From the NCBI GenBank assembly GCA_903854305.1, contig CAINWC010000047.1, forward strand, positions 1 to 17,804: a DNA stretch of 17,804 bases, written 5' to 3'. Made by a program: the position numbers and the translations under genes. How positions within the stretch are numbered: the first letter of the stretch is position 1; every line of letters starts with the position of its first letter. The notes under the pieces are model-generated. The model was not told where the DNA came from. It worked only from the letters and a program-made list of their open reading frames with translations, and searched no databases. Below, piece by piece: positions 16,586-17,804 of the stretch. The stretch comes from an uncultured Pseudomonadota bacterium. GTDB lineage: Bacteria; Pseudomonadota; Gammaproteobacteria; Burkholderiales; Methylophilaceae.

Positions 16586-16611
16586 ATATAGTGACTTAAT
16601 ATAGTGACTTA
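16586..16611. repeat. 13-bp perfect tandem duplication upstream of exbB
   Basis: ATATAGTGACTTA at 16586-16598 is followed immediately by the identical 13 bases at 16599-16611. Each copy contains TATAGT, a possible -10-like hexamer. The tract is 52 bases before the exbB start, so it may be in the promoter or leader of exbB-exbD. The duplication is seen directly; regulatory use is inferred. Confidence 0.8.
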
Positions 16612-16662
16612 GTTAAGTAGTTTTTATAGGCTTAAAGCCATTTAATTTTTAGGAGTTGTACT

Positions 16663-17268
16663 GTGTGGCAAATTATTGTAGCGGCAGGGTGGCCAATATG
16701 GCCGCTTATCATTGCATCAGTCGTAGCGCTGGCAATTATCGGTGAGCGTTTTCTTGCATTACGTGAAGATACTGTAGCACCTAAAAATTTATTACCAGAA
16801 GTGCAAACCTGGTTAGCCAAAGGCGGCGTTACCAAAGAAACAATCAGTCGCTTAGAGCAACACTCTTTACTAGGACAAGTGTTCGCTAGTGCGCTATCCA
16901 ATGCTAAAAACTCACGTGAAGTGACCAAAGAGGCGATTGAAGAAACCGGCCGTGCAGTTGCGCATAATTTAGAAAGGTATTTATCAACACTGGGTACTAT
17001 TGCCACGGTTGCCCCATTGTTAGGCTTGCTAGGTACAGTGATCGGTATGGTGGAATTGTTCGGTGCTTTTACCAGCTCGGGCCATGATATTGCTCAGTTT
17101 GCACGCGGCATTTCAGTTGCGTTGTATAACACTGCGGCAGGTATCGTGGTGGCCGTTCCAGCAATGATTGCCTATCGTTATTTCCGTTCAAAAGTGGATG
17201 GTTTGTTAGTCGAAATGGAACAGCAAGCGATTAAACTGGTTGAAATTCTTCACGGCGAACGCAAGTAA
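16663..17268 (+). CDS. exbB: MotA/TolQ/ExbB proton channel family protein
   Basis: ExbB-type proteins form the proton-conducting pentamer that, with ExbD, energises TonB or related envelope processes. The 201 residues have three membrane segments: about 12-30, 109-132 (LGTIATVAPLLGLLGTVIGM) and 150-172 (SVALYNTAAGIVVAVPAMIA), with a cytoplasmic loop between the first two. The proline-glycine pattern of the second segment and NTAAG-VAVP of the third are family hallmarks. The start is GTG with AGGAG at 16651-16655, seven bases upstream. exbD follows; no tonB is present. The comEC-exbB-exbD order is seen in other proteobacteria, where lipid A genes often come next, so this pair may serve that locus rather than TonB (inference). 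Confidence 0.92.
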   Translation: MWQIIVAAGWPIWPLIIASVVALAIIGERFLALREDTVAPKNLLPEVQTWLAKGGVTKETISRLEQHSLLGQVFASALSNAKNSREVTKEAIEETGRAVAHNLERYLSTLGTIATVAPLLGLLGTVIGMVELFGAFTSSGHDIAQFARGISVALYNTAAGIVVAVPAMIAYRYFRSKVDGLLVEMEQQAIKLVEILHGERK

Positions 17269-17295
17269 TTCGTATTTTTTGATTTAATTTACGAA
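17269..17295 (+). repeat. Short inverted repeat between exbB and exbD
   Basis: TTCGTA (17269-17274) and TACGAA (17290-17295) are perfect complements around a 15-base AT-rich loop, starting right after the exbB stop. As RNA it could form a weak hairpin that sets the relative expression of exbB and exbD. The stem is short and AT-rich, so the evidence is slight. Confidence 0.25.
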
Positions 17296-17313
17296 GACAG
17301 TAAAAGGATTACT

Positions 17314-17736
17314 ATGAATTTTCAACGTGGAAAGCGTCATGACGATCTTGAGATGAATCTCGTACCGTTGATTGACGTTTTATTGGTCATCATTATTTTC
17401 TTGGTGGTGAGTGCCACATTTTCACGCACCAGCGAATTGCAAATCAACCTACCAACGGCCGAAGCCAATGCAACACAAGAAAAGCCGTTAACCATTGAAG
17501 TTGGGGTAGATGCCAGCGGAAAGTATACCGTTAATAATAAAGGCTTGGCTGAAACCTCTGTGGCGGCAATCAGTGAAGCATTGCAATCTGCGGCTAATGG
17601 TGGAAAAGAGCCAACAGTTATTATTAATGCCGATGCAAATACAACACACCAATCTGTAGTTAATGTAATGGAAGCCTCACGCGTTGCGGGTTACACACAC
17701 ATTACATTTGCAACGCAAGCTAAATCAGGTTCTTAA
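17314..17736 (+). CDS. exbD: Biopolymer transport protein ExbD/TolR family
   Basis: This 140-residue partner of ExbB has a short cytoplasmic N-terminus, one membrane segment (about 17-34, NLVPLIDVLLVIIIFLVV) with the essential proton-carrying aspartate D21, and a periplasmic domain with the usual ExbD end (PTVIINADANTTHQSVVNVMEASRVAGYTHITFAT). The ATG has AAAGGA at about 9 bases upstream. It is 45 bases after exbB and presumably co-transcribed with it. Confidence 0.94.
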   Translation: MNFQRGKRHDDLEMNLVPLIDVLLVIIIFLVVSATFSRTSELQINLPTAEANATQEKPLTIEVGVDASGKYTVNNKGLAETSVAAISEALQSAANGGKEPTVIINADANTTHQSVVNVMEASRVAGYTHITFATQAKSGS

Positions 17737-17753
17737 TATTAATTTTTCACACT

Positions 17754-17767
17754 TTAAGTCGACTTAA
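17754..17767. promoter_or_regulatory. Perfect 14-bp palindrome just before the right-edge gene
   Basis: TTAAGTCGACTTAA is a loopless perfect palindrome ending 3 bases before the ATG at 17771 and occupying the position where a ribosome site would be. No other Shine-Dalgarno sequence is visible there. It could be an operator or a chance sequence in a 34-base gap. Confidence 0.35.
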
Positions 17768-17770
17768 TTC

Positions 17771-17804
17771 ATGTCGAAATCTGCTGCAAAAGAAGCAAGG
17801 CACA
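17771..17804 (+). CDS. Start of an unidentified gene, cut by window edge
   Basis: An ATG at 17771 opens a frame of 11 complete codons (MSKSAAKEARH) to the window end, 34 bases after the exbD stop. The residues are too few to identify. In related proteobacteria exbB-exbD beside comEC is often followed by lipid A genes such as msbA or lpxK, so one of these is the best guess from position only. There is no clear ribosome site, because a palindrome fills that position. Confidence 0.45.
   Translation, partial: MSKSAAKEARH

Noticed and set aside
16521..16604. A 27-codon ATG frame in the comEC-exbB gap.
   Set aside because: It is very short, has no ribosome site and resembles no family; it runs into the tandem repeat.

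Overview
The window reads as ordinary core chromosome of a betaproteobacterium, most likely a methylotroph of the Methylophilaceae (Methylotenera-like). This is inferred from the roughly 43-45 % GC look of the sequence, the protein flavour, and the gene neighbourhoods (yggT-proC-yggS facing pilT-pilU; yqgE-ruvX-pyrR-pyrB-pyrX; comEC-exbB-exbD). I see no rRNA, tRNA, CRISPR array, insertion sequence, integrase or phage gene. No stretch above 300 bases lacks a gene. I did not find a clear undescribed multi-gene system.

Layout. (1) 1-2625, minus strand: yggS, proC, yggT, then the first 150 codons of a dynamin-like GTPase that runs off the left edge. (2) 2747-4974, plus strand: pilT and pilU, the two retraction ATPases of type IV pili, divergent from yggS. 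(3) 5033-8456 and on to 10868, minus strand: ribE, ribBX, yqgE, ruvX, pyrR, pyrB and pyrX, mostly with short overlaps (ribE/ribBX, yqgE/ruvX and pyrR/pyrB) and probably transcribed in this order from near 10.9 kb. (4) 10992-17804, plus strand: a CbbY-like HAD phosphatase, lolC and lolD (lipoprotein release from the inner membrane), comEC (DNA uptake channel), exbB and exbD (proton-driven energy transducer), and the first 11 codons of another gene at the right edge.

How the genes work together. pilT/pilU and comEC lie about 9 kb apart and together suggest natural transformation by pilus retraction plus a ComEC channel, although no other competence gene is visible. pyrR, pyrB and pyrX form a pyrimidine cluster in which the dihydroorotase homologue has lost its metal-binding histidines and is therefore probably a structural partner of aspartate transcarbamoylase, as in Pseudomonas. 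ribE and ribBX supply two riboflavin steps, but the GTP cyclohydrolase II-like half of RibBX has lost its zinc cysteines. The window thus holds two pseudoenzyme parts whose active versions (a catalytic dihydroorotase and a true RibA) must lie elsewhere in the genome.

The less explained material is in the short intergenic gaps: a triple heptamer repeat before pilT, a three-tier inverted repeat between pilU and pyrX, perfect palindromes before ribE/HAD and before the right-edge gene, a 13-bp tandem duplication before exbB, and a possible leaderless promoter at lolC.
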